Part shown: positions 1-10,707 of the stretch, in pieces
Numbering within the stretch: the first letter of the stretch is position 1
How the letters are laid out: each line of letters begins with the position of its first letter
Assembly: GCF_000961885.1 (NCBI RefSeq)
Contig: NZ_JZKH01000008.1
Coordinates: 1 to 64,000 of the forward strand
Reading direction: 5' to 3'
DNA from: Streptomyces rubellomurinus
Lineage (GTDB): Bacteria; Actinomycetota; Actinomycetes; Streptomycetales; Streptomycetaceae
DNA: 64,000 nucleotides
The notes under the pieces: model-generated
Database searches by the model: none
The model's input: the letters and a program-made list of their open reading frames with translations, nothing else
Told to the model about the DNA's origin: nothing
Program-made: the position numbers and the translations under genes

Positions 1-40
1 CGCAGACGCCAACAACAGGCCCGGACCAGCCATTACAAGA

Positions 41-74
41 GACGAGGCCACAGCCCGAGAGCTGAAGCCTCGTC
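41..74. terminator. Possible terminator downstream of pcrA
   Basis: Inverted repeat with 8-bp arms gacgaggc (41-48) and gcctcgtc (67-74), lying 42 bases past the pcrA stop. The loop is 18 nt and there is no T-tract, so it is a weak candidate. I see no gene in bases 1-115. Confidence 0.35.
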
Positions 75-115
75 ACGGTAAGCACCGTTGCAGTACTAGG
101 GCCACAGACCCCGGT

Positions 116-2749
116 TCACAGCTTCTCGACGGGCGCGTAGCGCAGCAGCAGCTGCTTGCGCCCCTCGGTGCCGAAGTCGACGGTGGCCTGCGCCCGGTCG
201 CCGACGCCGGTGACGGCCACCACCGTGCCCAGCCCGAAGCTGTCGTGGGTGACCCGGTCGCCGACCGCGAGCGAGACCGCGTCGCGCTCCACGACCTGGC
301 CGCCGCGCCGCGCCGACTGCCCCCAACCCGCCTTCGGCGAAGCGGAAGCCGCCGAGGAGGACCGCGAACCGCCGCCCCCGGACGAGGACTTGCCCCACGA
401 GGAGCCCGAGGAGCCCGAGGAGAAGCCCCGCTGGACGGGCGCCTGCGCGGCCCCCTTCCGCTTCCACTCGACCAGCGTCTCCGGGATCTCCTCCAGGAAC
501 CGCGAGGCCGGGTTGTAGGCCGGCTGCCCCCAGGCGCTGCGCAGCACCGAGCGGGTCAGGTACAGCCGCTCGCGCGCCCGGGTGAGCCCGACGTACGCGA
601 GCCGGCGCTCCTCCTCCAGCTCCTTGACCTGGTTGAGCGCCCGCATGTGCGGGAAGATCCCGTCCTCCATGCCGGTCAGGAAGACGACCGGGAACTCCAG
701 GCCCTTGGCGGTGTGCAGGGTCATCATCGTGATGACGCCCTGCCCCTCCTCGTCCTCGTCCGGGATCTGGTCGGAGTCGGCGACCAGCGCGACCCGCTCC
801 AGGAAGTCGGCCAGCGAGCCGACCGGCGGCGTGCCCTCCTCGCCGGCGTCCGGCCGCTCGCCCGGGTCCTGCTCGTACTCCAACGCGACCGAGGCGAGCT
901 CCTGCAGGTTCTCCACCCGGGTCTCGTCCTGCGGGTCGGTGGAGGACTGCAGCTCGGCCAGGTAGCCGGTCTCCTCCAGGACGGCCTCCAGCACCGCCGC
1001 CGGGCCCGCGCCCGACTCGACGACCTGGCGCAGCCCGGCCATCAGCACGTTGAACTTCTTCACCGCGTTGGCCGAGCGCGCGGCCATCCCGTACGCCTCG
1101 TCGACCCGCACCAGCGCCTGGGCGAAGGAGATCCGCTCCCGCGCGGCCAGCGCGTCGATCATCGCCTCGGCGCGCTCGCCGATGCCGCGCTTGGGCACGT
1201 TGAGGATCCGGCGCAGCGGCACGGTGTCCTCCGGGTTGGAGAGCACCCGCAGGTACGCCAGGACGTCCCGGACCTCCTTGCGCTCGTAGAAGCGCACCCC
1301 GCCGACCACCTTGTACGGCAGGCCGACCCGGATGAACACCTCCTCGAACACGCGGGACTGCGCGTTGGTCCGGTAGAAGATCGCGACGTCGCCGGGCTTG
1401 GCCTCGCCCTTGTCGGTGAGCCGGTCGATCTCGTCGGCGATGAACTGGGCCTCGCCGTGCTCGTCGTCCGCGACGTAGCCGATGACCTTCTCGCCGTGGT
1501 CGCCGGCCGTCCACAGCTTCTTCTCGCGCCGGTTGGCGTTGCGCTCGATGACGGCGTTGGCGGCGCTCAGGATGGTCTGCGTGGAGCGGTAGTTCTGCTC
1601 CAGCAGGATCGTGGTCGCGTTCGGGTAGTCCTCCTCGAACTGGAGGATGTTGCGGATGGTCGCGCCGCGGAAGGCGTAGATCGACTGGTCCGCGTCACCG
1701 ACCACGCACAGCTCGGCGGGCGGCACCTCGGCCAGCTGCGCGGCGGCCGGGTTCACGAAGTCCCCGTCCGCGGTGCGCTTGGGCGCGGCGGCGACGGAGC
1801 CCCCGCTCAGCTCGCGGACCAGCATGTACTGGGCGTGGTTGGTGTCCTGGTACTCGTCGACCAGGATGTGCCGGAACCGGCGCCGGTAGTGCTCGGCGAC
1901 GTCGGGGAAGGCCTGCAGCAGGTTCACCGTCGTCATGATGATGTCGTCGAAGTCCAGCGCGTTGGCCTCGCGCAGCCGCCGCTGGTACAGCGCGTACGCC
2001 TCGGCGAGCTTCTTCTCCATCGGGTTGGCGGCCTGGTCGGCGAAGGTCTCCTCGTCGATCAGCTCGTTCTTCAGGTTGCTGATCTTCGCCGTGAAGGACT
2101 TCGGCGGGAACTGCTTCGGGTCCAGGTCGAGGTCGCGGCAGACCAGCGCCATCAGCCGCTGCGAGTCGGCCGAGTCGTAGATCGAGAAGCTGGAGGTGAA
2201 GCCCAGCTGCTTCGACTCGCGGCGCAGGATCCGCACGCAGGCGCTGTGGAAGGTGGACACCCACATCGCCCGGGCGCGCGGGCCGACCAGCGCCTCCACG
2301 CGCTCGCGCATCTCGCCCGCGGCCTTGTTGGTGAAGGTGATCGCCAGGATCTCGCCCGGCTGCACGCCGCGCGCGCCCAGCAGGTGGGCGATCCGGTGGG
2401 TCAGCACCCGGGTCTTGCCGGATCCCGCGCCGGCCACGATCAGCAGCGGCGAGCCCGCGTGCAGCACGGCCTCGCGCTGCGGGTCGTTCATGCCCTCCAG
2501 CAGCTGCGCCGGGTCCACGACCGTCCGGGCGGCGCCGTTGCGGTACCAGGCGTCCCGCTCGGCCTCGGCCGCGTGGTCGGTGTGGAACAGCCCCTCCGGG
2601 ATGGCCTCCTCGAAGGCGTCGTACGGGACGTCGTCCTCGTACGGCGGGGGCTCCTCGCCGATGGCGTCGATCGGCGCGGCGGGCTGCTTCGACCCGGCGG
2701 CAGGAGCCTCGAAACCGGGGAGCGGGAGGTCGTCAAAGAGGCTATTCAT
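116..2749 (-). CDS. pcrA: ATP-dependent DNA helicase PcrA/UvrD (SF1A)
   Basis: Superfamily 1A 3'-5' DNA helicase of 877 aa for nucleotide-excision repair and replication-fork maintenance. The SF1A motifs appear in order: Walker A GAGSGKT near residue 105, the DEYQDT Walker B box, VGDADQSIYAFRGA, NYRST, MTLHTAKGLEF and VGLTRARERLYL. The C-terminus carries a Ser/Gly-rich linker and the small Tudor-like end (VGDRVTHDSFGLGTV) typical of PcrA. I start at the ATG at 2749 (MNSLFDDLP) rather than the earlier in-frame GTG at 2782, because the Streptomyces proteins I remember begin this way. The gene lies 82 bases downstream of the response regulator, with a hairpin between, so it probably has its own promoter. 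Confidence 0.95.
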   Translation of the reverse strand: MNSLFDDLPLPGFEAPAAGSKQPAAPIDAIGEEPPPYEDDVPYDAFEEAIPEGLFHTDHAAEAERDAWYRNGAARTVVDPAQLLEGMNDPQREAVLHAGSPLLIVAGAGSGKTRVLTHRIAHLLGARGVQPGEILAITFTNKAAGEMRERVEALVGPRARAMWVSTFHSACVRILRRESKQLGFTSSFSIYDSADSQRLMALVCRDLDLDPKQFPPKSFTAKISNLKNELIDEETFADQAANPMEKKLAEAYALYQRRLREANALDFDDIIMTTVNLLQAFPDVAEHYRRRFRHILVDEYQDTNHAQYMLVRELSGGSVAAAPKRTADGDFVNPAAAQLAEVPPAELCVVGDADQSIYAFRGATIRNILQFEEDYPNATTILLEQNYRSTQTILSAANAVIERNANRREKKLWTAGDHGEKVIGYVADDEHGEAQFIADEIDRLTDKGEAKPGDVAIFYRTNAQSRVFEEVFIRVGLPYKVVGGVRFYERKEVRDVLAYLRVLSNPEDTVPLRRILNVPKRGIGERAEAMIDALAARERISFAQALVRVDEAYGMAARSANAVKKFNVLMAGLRQVVESGAGPAAVLEAVLEETGYLAELQSSTDPQDETRVENLQELASVALEYEQDPGERPDAGEEGTPPVGSLADFLERVALVADSDQIPDEDEEGQGVITMMTLHTAKGLEFPVVFLTGMEDGIFPHMRALNQVKELEEERRLAYVGLTRARERLYLTRSVLRSAWGQPAYNPASRFLEEIPETLVEWKRKGAAQAPVQRGFSSGSSGSSWGKSSSGGGGSRSSSAASASPKAGWGQSARRGGQVVERDAVSLAVGDRVTHDSFGLGTVVAVTGVGDRAQATVDFGTEGRKQLLLRYAPVEKL

Positions 2750-2781
2750 GGCACTGCCGAGTCTATGGCCACCCACCGACA

Positions 2782-2817
2782 AGCCCGCCCGTCCCGACGG
2801 ATCCGGGCGGGCGGGCT
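2782..2817. terminator. Hairpin between response regulator gene and pcrA
   Basis: GC-rich inverted repeat with 10-bp arms agcccgcccg (2782-2791) and cgggcgggct (2808-2817). It follows the response-regulator stop and precedes pcrA, and would act on minus-strand transcripts. Confidence 0.5.
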
Positions 2818-2831
2818 CGACGGGCCGGAAC

Positions 2832-3509
2832 TCAGACCAGGCGGCGGGCGGTGGCCCAGCGGGTCAGTTCGTGCCGGTTGCTGAGCTGGAGCTTGCGCAG
2901 GACGGCGGAGACGTGGCTCTCGACCGTCTTCACCGAGATGAACAGCTGCTTGGCGATCTCCTTGTAGGCGTATCCGCGGGCGATCAGCCGCAGCACCTCG
3001 CGCTCGCGCTGGGTGAGCCGGTCGAGGTCCTCGTCCACCGGTGGGGTGTCGGTGGCGGCGAAGGCGTCCAGCACGAAGCCCGCCAGCCGGGGCGAGAACA
3101 CCGCGTCGCCGTCCGCGATCCGGAAGATCGCGTCGACCAGGTCGGTGCCGGTGATGGTCTTGGTGACGTAGCCGCGGGCGCCGCCGCGGATCACGCCGAT
3201 GACGTCCTCGGCGGCGTCCGAGACGGACAGCGCCAGGAACTTGACTCCCCCCTGCTCCCCCATCAGGCCCGCCGAGCGGCGCAGCACCTCGACGCCGCCG
3301 CCGCCGGGCAGGTGGACGTCGAGCAGCACCACGTCCGGCCTGGTCTCGGCGACGACGCGGACCGCGGAGTCGACGTCGTCGGCCTCGCCGACCACGTCGA
3401 TGCCGGTCACCTCGGTACGGCCGATCTCGGCCCTGACCCCCGTCCGGAACATCCGGTGGTCGTCCACCAGGACGACCCGTGCCGCACGCTCCGGAGCTGC
3501 CTCAGTCAT
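2832..3509 (-). CDS. LuxR/NarL-family response regulator
   Basis: Two-component response regulator of 225 aa. The N-terminal receiver domain (about residues 10-130) has the acidic pair in VLVDDH, the phospho-acceptor Asp in VVLLDVHLPG and the switch Lys in YVTKTI. The C-terminal LuxR-type helix-turn-helix (about 160-225) reads LTQREREVLRLIARG then KTVESHVSAVLRKL. The start ATG overlaps the upstream histidine kinase stop by 8 bases, so the two are translationally coupled and almost certainly a cognate pair. The targets cannot be read from the sequence. The PspC content of the kinase suggests an envelope-stress role, which is inference. Confidence 0.92.
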   Translation of the reverse strand: MTEAAPERAARVVLVDDHRMFRTGVRAEIGRTEVTGIDVVGEADDVDSAVRVVAETRPDVVLLDVHLPGGGGVEVLRRSAGLMGEQGGVKFLALSVSDAAEDVIGVIRGGARGYVTKTITGTDLVDAIFRIADGDAVFSPRLAGFVLDAFAATDTPPVDEDLDRLTQREREVLRLIARGYAYKEIAKQLFISVKTVESHVSAVLRKLQLSNRHELTRWATARRLV

Positions 3510-4974
3510 TCGTTCTCTCCATCTCCAGCTCGACCTCGGTACCGCCGCCCGCCGCCGGCCGCACCCGGGCGGTGCCGCCGTGGCGCTTCATCCGGCCGAT
3601 GATCGACTCCCGTACGCCCATCCGGTCCTCGGGCACCGTGTCGGGATCGAAGCCGGGGCCGTGGTCGCGCACGAACACCGACACCTTCCGCCCCTCCACC
3701 TCGGCGTAGACCTGGACCGGTCCCCCGCCACCGTACTTGGCCGCGTTGACGGTCGCCTCCCTCGCGGCCTGCATCTGTGCCGCGATCTTCTCGTCCATCG
3801 GGCAGTCGCCGACGATGACCAGCTCGACCGGGACGCCGTGCCGGTCCTCGACCTCGGCGACGGCCGCCCGCAGGCTCTCCGCCATGGTGTCCGGCGCGGC
3901 CTCGGCGGCGGCCTCCGGGCGGTACAGCCACAGCCGCAGCTCGCGCTCCTGCGAGCGGGCCAGCCGCTGCACCTCCTTGGGGTCCTCGGCGCGGCGCTGG
4001 ATCAGGGTCAGGGTGTGCAGCACCGAGTCGTGGATGTGCGCGGCGATCTCCGCGCGCTCCTGGGCGCGGATGCGGGCGGTGCGCTCGGCGCCGAGGTCCT
4101 GCCACAGCCGCAGGCCGTACGGGCCGAGCAGCACCAGCACGCCGGCGAGCACCGCGAGCGAGGCCTGGACCACCGAGCCGAGGGTCGAGCCGCTGCTCTG
4201 CACGGCGAGCAGCGCGATGGTGCCGGCGACCACGAGCAGCACGCCGCCGCCGACCCGGGTGTAGGCGCCGCGCCGCTTCTCGCCCTCCTCCAGGCCGAAC
4301 CAGCGCTGCCAGCGCGAGTCGTCGGCCTGCCGCCAGACCAGCGCCACGCCGACGCCGATCGCCAGCAGCGGCCAGGTGTACGGCTTGGCGGGCTGCCAAC
4401 CGAGCACGTTGAGCAGCGCGATCAGGCCGATCACCAGCAGGACCAGGGCGGCGAGCTGGCCGAGGCCGCCCTGCCCGCCGCGGCCGGCGGGCGCGGCGGC
4501 CTCCTCCCCGGCCGGGGCGGCGCCCGGGGGCACCGGCGCGAGCGGCTCGCCCTGCAGCGTGTGCTGCAGCAGTTCGCGCAGCCGGCCGAGCCGGCCGCCG
4601 CTGCGGCCCTTGGTCAGCGGGCCGCCCTGCTGCCCGCCCCCGGCCGGGACGAAGCCGCCGTTGACGTACACCCACTGCGCGGCACCGCGCCGCGCGGGCT
4701 CGCCGATGCCGATCGGCACCACGAACCAGAACGCGGCGTACAGCAGCGCGCCGATCCCCTGCGCGAAGAACAGCAGCACGAACGCCAGCCGCACCCACCG
4801 CACCGGCAGCCCGAGGTGCACCGCCAGGCCGTGCGCGACGCCGCCCATCATCCGCCCGTGCGGGCTGCGGTAGAGCCGCCGGTACGGCGGGCGGTCGCCG
4901 GGCGCGCCGGGGTCGGCGCCGGCCGAGCTGCTGTCGGGGGCGAGGGGGCGGGGATCGGTACCGGGTGCTGCCAC
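3502..4974 (-). CDS. PspC-domain sensor histidine kinase (HisKA_3 type)
   Basis: Membrane sensor kinase of 490 aa. The N-terminal part is a PspC domain (about residues 30-95, RLYRSPHGRMMGGVAHGLA, followed by a membrane segment). Further transmembrane helices follow (about 165-265, LVLLVIGLIALLNVLGW, then VLLVVAGTIALLAV and LAVLAGVLVLLGPYG). The HisKA_3 dimerisation helix has the phospho-accepting His in AAHIHDSVLHTL. The HATPase domain has REATVNAAKYG and DHGPGFD boxes. It starts at GTG 4974 and overlaps the response regulator by 8 bases. The divergent neighbour at 5109 also carries PspC, so the three genes look like one envelope-stress module. The signal sensed is unknown. Confidence 0.9.
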   Translation of the reverse strand: MAAPGTDPRPLAPDSSSAGADPGAPGDRPPYRRLYRSPHGRMMGGVAHGLAVHLGLPVRWVRLAFVLLFFAQGIGALLYAAFWFVVPIGIGEPARRGAAQWVYVNGGFVPAGGGQQGGPLTKGRSGGRLGRLRELLQHTLQGEPLAPVPPGAAPAGEEAAAPAGRGGQGGLGQLAALVLLVIGLIALLNVLGWQPAKPYTWPLLAIGVGVALVWRQADDSRWQRWFGLEEGEKRRGAYTRVGGGVLLVVAGTIALLAVQSSGSTLGSVVQASLAVLAGVLVLLGPYGLRLWQDLGAERTARIRAQERAEIAAHIHDSVLHTLTLIQRRAEDPKEVQRLARSQERELRLWLYRPEAAAEAAPDTMAESLRAAVAEVEDRHGVPVELVIVGDCPMDEKIAAQMQAAREATVNAAKYGGGGPVQVYAEVEGRKVSVFVRDHGPGFDPDTVPEDRMGVRESIIGRMKRHGGTARVRPAAGGGTEVELEMERTND

Positions 4975-5108
4975 GGCACCGATGGTTCCACGCGGGCGGG
5001 CGCGGGCGCATCAGGGTGCTTCCCTACCCGTTATCAGGGACAAGTCAGGGTACGGGCAGGGCTGCTCCCGGTTGGGCGCGGCCGGGACCAGCCGGAAGGA
5101 TGGTCCCC

Positions 5109-6533
5109 ATGACCGAGGACCACCGCATCGAGGAGGCCGGGCCCGCCGCCCCGCCGGAGCCGGACCGCCCCCCGCTGACCCGGGCCGAACACCACCGCGT
5201 GGTGGCCGGCGTCTGCGGCGGCCTCGGACGGCACCTGGACATCGACCCGGTGGTCTTCCGGGTGGTCACCGTGGTGCTCTGCCTCTCCGGCGGCCTCGGG
5301 CTGTTCCTGTACGGCCTGGCCTGGCTGGTCGTCCCGACCGAGGGCAGCACCGACGCCACCGGCCGGGGCGGGCGCACCGAGCTCCAGCGGGTGCTCACCG
5401 GCCGGGTGGACGGCCAGTCGATCGGCGCGGTGCTGCTGACCGTGATCGGCACCGGCGTCTTCTTCTCCTCGATGGGCGACGGCGACCAGATGTTCCCGCT
5501 GCTGCTGCTCGCCGGGCTGGTGTTCCTCGCGGTGCGCTACGACCCGGAGCGGCGCCGCGGCCGCCGGCGCGGGCGCCGTCGCGGCGGCCCGTACGACCGG
5601 CTGTACCCCGAGGCCGGCGGGGACGCCTGGCCGCGGTCGGCCGAGGACGAGGCGGCCCGGGCCCGGCACGCCGCCGAGCAGGCCGCCGGGACCGTCCCGG
5701 CCGACACCCCGGCCCCGGGCCCGAGCGGCTACCTGTGGGACCCGCGCCACCCCGAGCGCAACCCGTACGGCGCCGGCGCGACGCCCGCCCCGCCGTACAG
5801 CCCGCCGACGCCGCCGGTCGGCGCGCCCCGGCCCTGGTGGCAGCGGCCCGACCTGCCGGCGGGCGACCCGCTGCGCAAGGACGACCCGCCGCGCCGCCGC
5901 GAGCCGGCCGCGGTCCGCCACCCCAAGGAGCGCTCGCCGCTCGGTTTCTTCGGCTTCGTGCTGGCGATCGGCGTGGGCGCCGCGATCTGGTCGGCGAACT
6001 ACGGGCACACCGACGTCACCAAGCTCAGCCAGGTCGCGCTGGCCGGCGGGCTGCTGGTGGTGGGCCTGACCCTGCTGCTCGCCGCGAAGTTCGGCAAGGC
6101 CCGCAAGCTCGCCGTGATCGGCCTGCTGGCCACCCTGGCGCTGGCCGCCGTCGGCCGCTCGCCGCACTCGATGCAGAACGCCGTCGGCGACCGCCACTGG
6201 ACCGTCGCCACCGCGAGCGACCTGCGGGACCGCTACAACCTCGGGGCCGGCGAGATCAGGCTCGACCTCTCCCGGCTCGACCCGGCCGGCGCCGCCCTCG
6301 CCACCAAGGTCGACCTGGGCGTCGGCGAGGTGACCGTCGTCCTGCCGCCGGACGTCGACGTGACCGTGGTGGCCCGGGTGGGCCTCGGCAACATCGCCCT
6401 CCCGGACGGCCACGAGGAGGGCACCGGGCGGCACACCTACCAGCTGTCCCCGGCGAACGGCCGGGCCGCGAAGGGCACTCTCAACCTCCAGCTCGGGATC
6501 GGGCTGGGCGACATCAAGGTGGTCCAGCAGTGA
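5109..6533 (+). CDS. PspC-domain membrane protein with LiaF-like C-terminus
   Basis: 474-aa membrane protein. A PspC domain occupies about residues 15-75 (LTRAEHHRVVAGVCGGLGRHL, then LYGLAWLVVP). It is followed by several hydrophobic segments, an Arg-rich cytoplasmic stretch (RRRGRRRGRRRGG) and a Pro-rich linker. The last 100 residues repeat LGAGEIRLDLS, VDLGVGEVTVVLP and GLGNIALP, which resembles the beta-rich C-terminus of LiaF-type cell-envelope response proteins. I chose ATG 5109 because GGAAGGA at 5094-5100 sits 8 bases upstream; ATG 5100 overlaps that site. It is divergent from the PspC histidine kinase with 134 bases between. The family link is clear but the molecular role is inferred. 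Confidence 0.85.
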   Translation: MTEDHRIEEAGPAAPPEPDRPPLTRAEHHRVVAGVCGGLGRHLDIDPVVFRVVTVVLCLSGGLGLFLYGLAWLVVPTEGSTDATGRGGRTELQRVLTGRVDGQSIGAVLLTVIGTGVFFSSMGDGDQMFPLLLLAGLVFLAVRYDPERRRGRRRGRRRGGPYDRLYPEAGGDAWPRSAEDEAARARHAAEQAAGTVPADTPAPGPSGYLWDPRHPERNPYGAGATPAPPYSPPTPPVGAPRPWWQRPDLPAGDPLRKDDPPRRREPAAVRHPKERSPLGFFGFVLAIGVGAAIWSANYGHTDVTKLSQVALAGGLLVVGLTLLLAAKFGKARKLAVIGLLATLALAAVGRSPHSMQNAVGDRHWTVATASDLRDRYNLGAGEIRLDLSRLDPAGAALATKVDLGVGEVTVVLPPDVDVTVVARVGLGNIALPDGHEEGTGRHTYQLSPANGRAAKGTLNLQLGIGLGDIKVVQQ

Positions 6534-6736
6534 GGAAGCACCGGCTCGACGTGTTCTCGCTGATCGCGGGCGCGCTGTTCACCGTGATCGCCGTCGTCTA
6601 CCTGGTCGCGGCGGTCAACGACCAGTCGGTCAACGGACGGGTCGTCATCCCGACCGCCTTCATCGTGCTCGGGACCGGCGGCCTGATCGGCGCGGTGGTG
6701 GCGGTGGCCCGGCGCGGCCGCGGCGAGCGCGAGTAG
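6530..6736 (+). CDS. Small two-helix membrane protein
   Basis: 68-aa protein starting at GTG 6530, with a 4-base GTGA overlap with the preceding PspC gene, so it is translationally coupled to it. Two hydrophobic segments are visible (residues about 8-28, FSLIAGALFTVIAVVYLVAA, and about 40-58, AFIVLGTGGLIGAVVAV), with a short basic tail. I do not recognise the family. It is probably a small partner or stability factor of the PspC protein. Confidence 0.75.
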   Translation: MRKHRLDVFSLIAGALFTVIAVVYLVAAVNDQSVNGRVVIPTAFIVLGTGGLIGAVVAVARRGRGERE

Positions 6737-6745
6737 CCGTCCGGC

Positions 6746-7780
6746 TCAGCTCTGCAGCGGGCCGAGCTTCAGCTGGTCGCCGTTCTTCGTCACGGTGTAC
6801 TTCGGCAGCGGCTTGGTCGCCGGCCCGTTGACCACCGCGCCGGTGGCGGCGTCGAAGCGCGAACCGTGGCACGGGCAGTACAGCTGGCCGTTCTTCGGGG
6901 CGTCCACCGCGCAGCCGGAGTGGGTGCACACCGCGGACAGGCCGCAGTACTGGCCCGCCTTCGGCTGCACGATGTAGACGGCGTCCCCGGTGGCCGGGTC
7001 CTTGACCTGGGCCGAGCCGCCGACCGGCACGCTCGCCGCGGCCACCGCGGGGGCCGGCCCCGGGGCGGTGGAGACCGGGGCGGTGGAGACCGGGGCCGCG
7101 GACTGCTTGGGCGCGGCCGCCTCGTCCCGGCCGAAGGTGCGGGTCAGCGAGCCGGTGAGCAGTCCGGCGCCGCCGAGCGCGACCGCCGCGATCCCGCCGT
7201 CCATCACCGCCCGGCGCCTGACGTGCTCCTCGGTCAGCCCGCGCGCGCGGTCCCGCCCGGCCCGCCGGGCCAGGTAGCCGTCCACCGACAGGTACGGCGT
7301 GCCGGCCAGCAGCAGCGGCGTCCAGGCCATCAGGTAGGCGAGGTCGTTGCCGAGGTAGTACGGCGAGACGTTCCAGCTGACGGTCAGCCAGAGGCTGAGG
7401 CTGATCAGCACGCCGCCGAGCGCCGCCATCCGGCCCCAGAGGCCGAGCAGGGTGCCGAGGCCGACCGCCAGCTCGCCGAAGGCGATGGCCAGCGCGAACA
7501 GGGTCGAGTGGTCGAGGGCCGGGCCGAGCAGGAAGGCGATCGGGCTGCCGCCCGCCTTGGCCGCCCGGGTCTGCGAGACGAACGAGGCCGGGTCGCCCGC
7601 GCCGGCCAGGAAGTGCGCGTCGGAGAGCTTGTCGAGCGCGGCGTAGACGAGGGTGACACCGAGGAAGAGCCGCAGGGGCAGCAGCGCGTACCTGGACGCG
7701 AACGCCCGTCGCTGCGCCGCCCGGTCGGCCCGGCCGGCCGCTCCCCCGTCGACCGGCACGGAGTTGCTGGCCTCCGACAT
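6746..7780 (-). CDS. DoxX-like membrane domain fused to a Rieske [2Fe-2S] domain
   Basis: 344-aa fusion. Residues about 30-175 form a DoxX/TQO-small-subunit-like four-helix membrane domain ([34 protein letters not shown]). A twin-Arg-like segment (RRRAVMDGG) and another hydrophobic stretch follow, then an Ala/Pro linker. Residues about 255-344 form a Rieske domain with CTHSGC and CPCHGSRF, which supply the two Cys and two His cluster ligands plus the usual extra disulfide Cys. DoxX-type proteins are linked to quinone reduction and thiol oxidation. A fused exported Rieske centre suggests electron transfer at the membrane surface, but the donor and acceptor are unknown. It is convergent with the PspC operon (9 bases between stops). 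Confidence 0.85.
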   Translation of the reverse strand: MSEASNSVPVDGGAAGRADRAAQRRAFASRYALLPLRLFLGVTLVYAALDKLSDAHFLAGAGDPASFVSQTRAAKAGGSPIAFLLGPALDHSTLFALAIAFGELAVGLGTLLGLWGRMAALGGVLISLSLWLTVSWNVSPYYLGNDLAYLMAWTPLLLAGTPYLSVDGYLARRAGRDRARGLTEEHVRRRAVMDGGIAAVALGGAGLLTGSLTRTFGRDEAAAPKQSAAPVSTAPVSTAPGPAPAVAAASVPVGGSAQVKDPATGDAVYIVQPKAGQYCGLSAVCTHSGCAVDAPKNGQLYCPCHGSRFDAATGAVVNGPATKPLPKYTVTKNGDQLKLGPLQS

Positions 7781-7897
7781 CCCTCACACCTTCCCTCGCG
7801 GCCTGCCACTGCCTGACAGGTCCGCCCCGCATTCTGCCCGCTCCTGAACGCTTTCGGTGGGACGTCCCCCCGTGGGGTGCCCCTCCCCCGGGACGCG

Positions 7898-7949
7898 GAA
7901 CGGCCGCGCCGCCGCTCCCTCGGGTACGGGAACGACGGCGCGGCCGTTC
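7898..7949. terminator. guaA terminator
   Basis: Inverted repeat with 17-base arms at 7898-7914 and 7933-7949 (one G-T type mismatch) and an 18-base loop. It lies about 35 bases past the guaA stop, before the DoxX-Rieske gene on the same strand. Confidence 0.7.
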
Positions 7950-7981
7950 GGGCTCCGGTCGGGTCAGCGACCGGCGGGAGT

Positions 7982-9579
<1,598 letters not shown>

Positions 9580-10574
9580 GGACGGCCTTCCGGCAGCGGT
9601 ATCGAGGGTGTCTCGCCGGACCGCCTTCCCGGCGGGGGCGGCGGCGGCGGACGGGTGTGGGGTGTCTGGACACCGATTCTACCGGGCTGTCCGGTTTCAC
9701 TCGTCTGCTCGTCCGAACGACCGTGACCGTACGGGCCTCCGGTTCGTTGCTTCCTACGACCGTACGGCCGCGCCGCGTCCGCCAGACGCGCCGCCTCCGC
9801 CCCCGGCCGGGGGCACGCCGCACGGGCAGCAGGACCACGCGTGGAGCTCCACCCCAGTCCACCGGCGCATGTGGCGCCGCCGCCCCGGCCCGCCGGGGAG
9901 CGCGGCACCGTGGGACCGTGCGCGGGTGTCGCGGCCGGCCAGCAGGGGACAGCGACCCCGGCCGCGACTGGGTCACCAGAGGTGGGGCGGCCGGCCTTCG
10001 GGGACGCCCGAACCGGCCGTCGCACCCCGGTACGACCCCGCACGATCCGGCACGACCCCGGGTGCGCCCGGGCGCACCCCGTTCCCGTCCCGTACCGCTA
10101 CGCGCGTCCTCGTGCGCCCCGATCGACCGACCAGCTACTCACCGTGATCATCCGCGCCGCCGGTCGACACGGACCCGCGACCGGCCGGACCGGCTCGGGC
10201 CGCGCCTGAGATTACTCGTCAGTCGTGAAACAGACTCAAGCGAACTGTGCCGAATCGGTTGCATAGCAAGCCCTTCGTCCAGCACGATGCTGCGTGTAAG
10301 CGGTTCTCCCGACAGCCGGACAGCCCGGTGGGAGGCCGGACCGATGCCGCCGCACAGGGAAGCGGCAGCGGTGAACACCTCACGCTCCGTGAGCGAAGGC
10401 CAGGCGCGAACCCGCGCGCCGACCCCGTCGCGACACGGACGCGCCCGCCCCGCGCCCCGGCCGCCCGTGCCGGGACCGCGTCGGCGGCCCGATGCCAACC
10501 GACACGACGGCGCTCCTCCCCCGGCGCCGTCACCACAGCACCCGGCGCGGCCCTGACGCCGAGTGCTGAGCGAC
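9580..10574. other. Long stretch without a convincing gene
   Basis: About 1 kb between guaA and the hairpin at 10575. Open frames on both strands have Arg/Pro/Ala-rich, low-complexity translations, no plausible ribosome sites and no recognisable domain, so I call none. The first 100-150 bases should hold the guaA promoter. A lower-GC patch at about 10210-10320 stands out from its surroundings and could be a promoter region or a remnant. I see no tRNA or repeat here. Confidence 0.5.
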
Positions 10575-10604
10575 AAAGGGCCCCGTTCCCCCGCGGGGCC
10601 CTTT
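10575..10604. terminator. Strong bidirectional-type hairpin
   Basis: Perfect 11-bp stem aaagggccccg (10575-10585) with cggggcccttt (10594-10604) and an 8-base loop. A-rich and T-rich ends flank the stem. It lies about 160 bases past the stop of the membrane-protein gene at 10767 and would stop minus-strand transcription. Confidence 0.7.
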
Positions 10605-10630
10605 GCCCTGTCCGGACCTGTTCCGGGCCT

Positions 10631-10703
10631 CGCCCGGGTCGCCTCGGGTCGCCTCGGGTCGCCTCAGGCCGCCTCCGGGCCGCCTCCGGGCCGCCTCCGG
10701 GCG
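10631..10703. repeat. Short degenerate tandem repeat (10-11 bp units)
   Basis: Consecutive units of gcctcgggtc (two exact copies at 10641-10660), one gcctcaggcc unit, then three copies of an 11-base gcctccgggcc/g unit at 10671-10703. It lies between two terminator hairpins in non-coding DNA. Confidence 0.6.
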
Positions 10704-10707
10704 CGAA

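Noticed and set aside
245..2884. Plus-strand 879-codon frame opposite pcrA
   Set aside because: Mirror frame of the helicase gene, rich in Arg/Gly/Val/Leu with no motifs; pcrA on the minus strand is unambiguous.
10148..10576. Minus-strand 142-codon frame in the guaA upstream gap
   Set aside because: Arg/Gly-rich, no domain, no ribosome site, and it begins inside the terminator stem at 10575.
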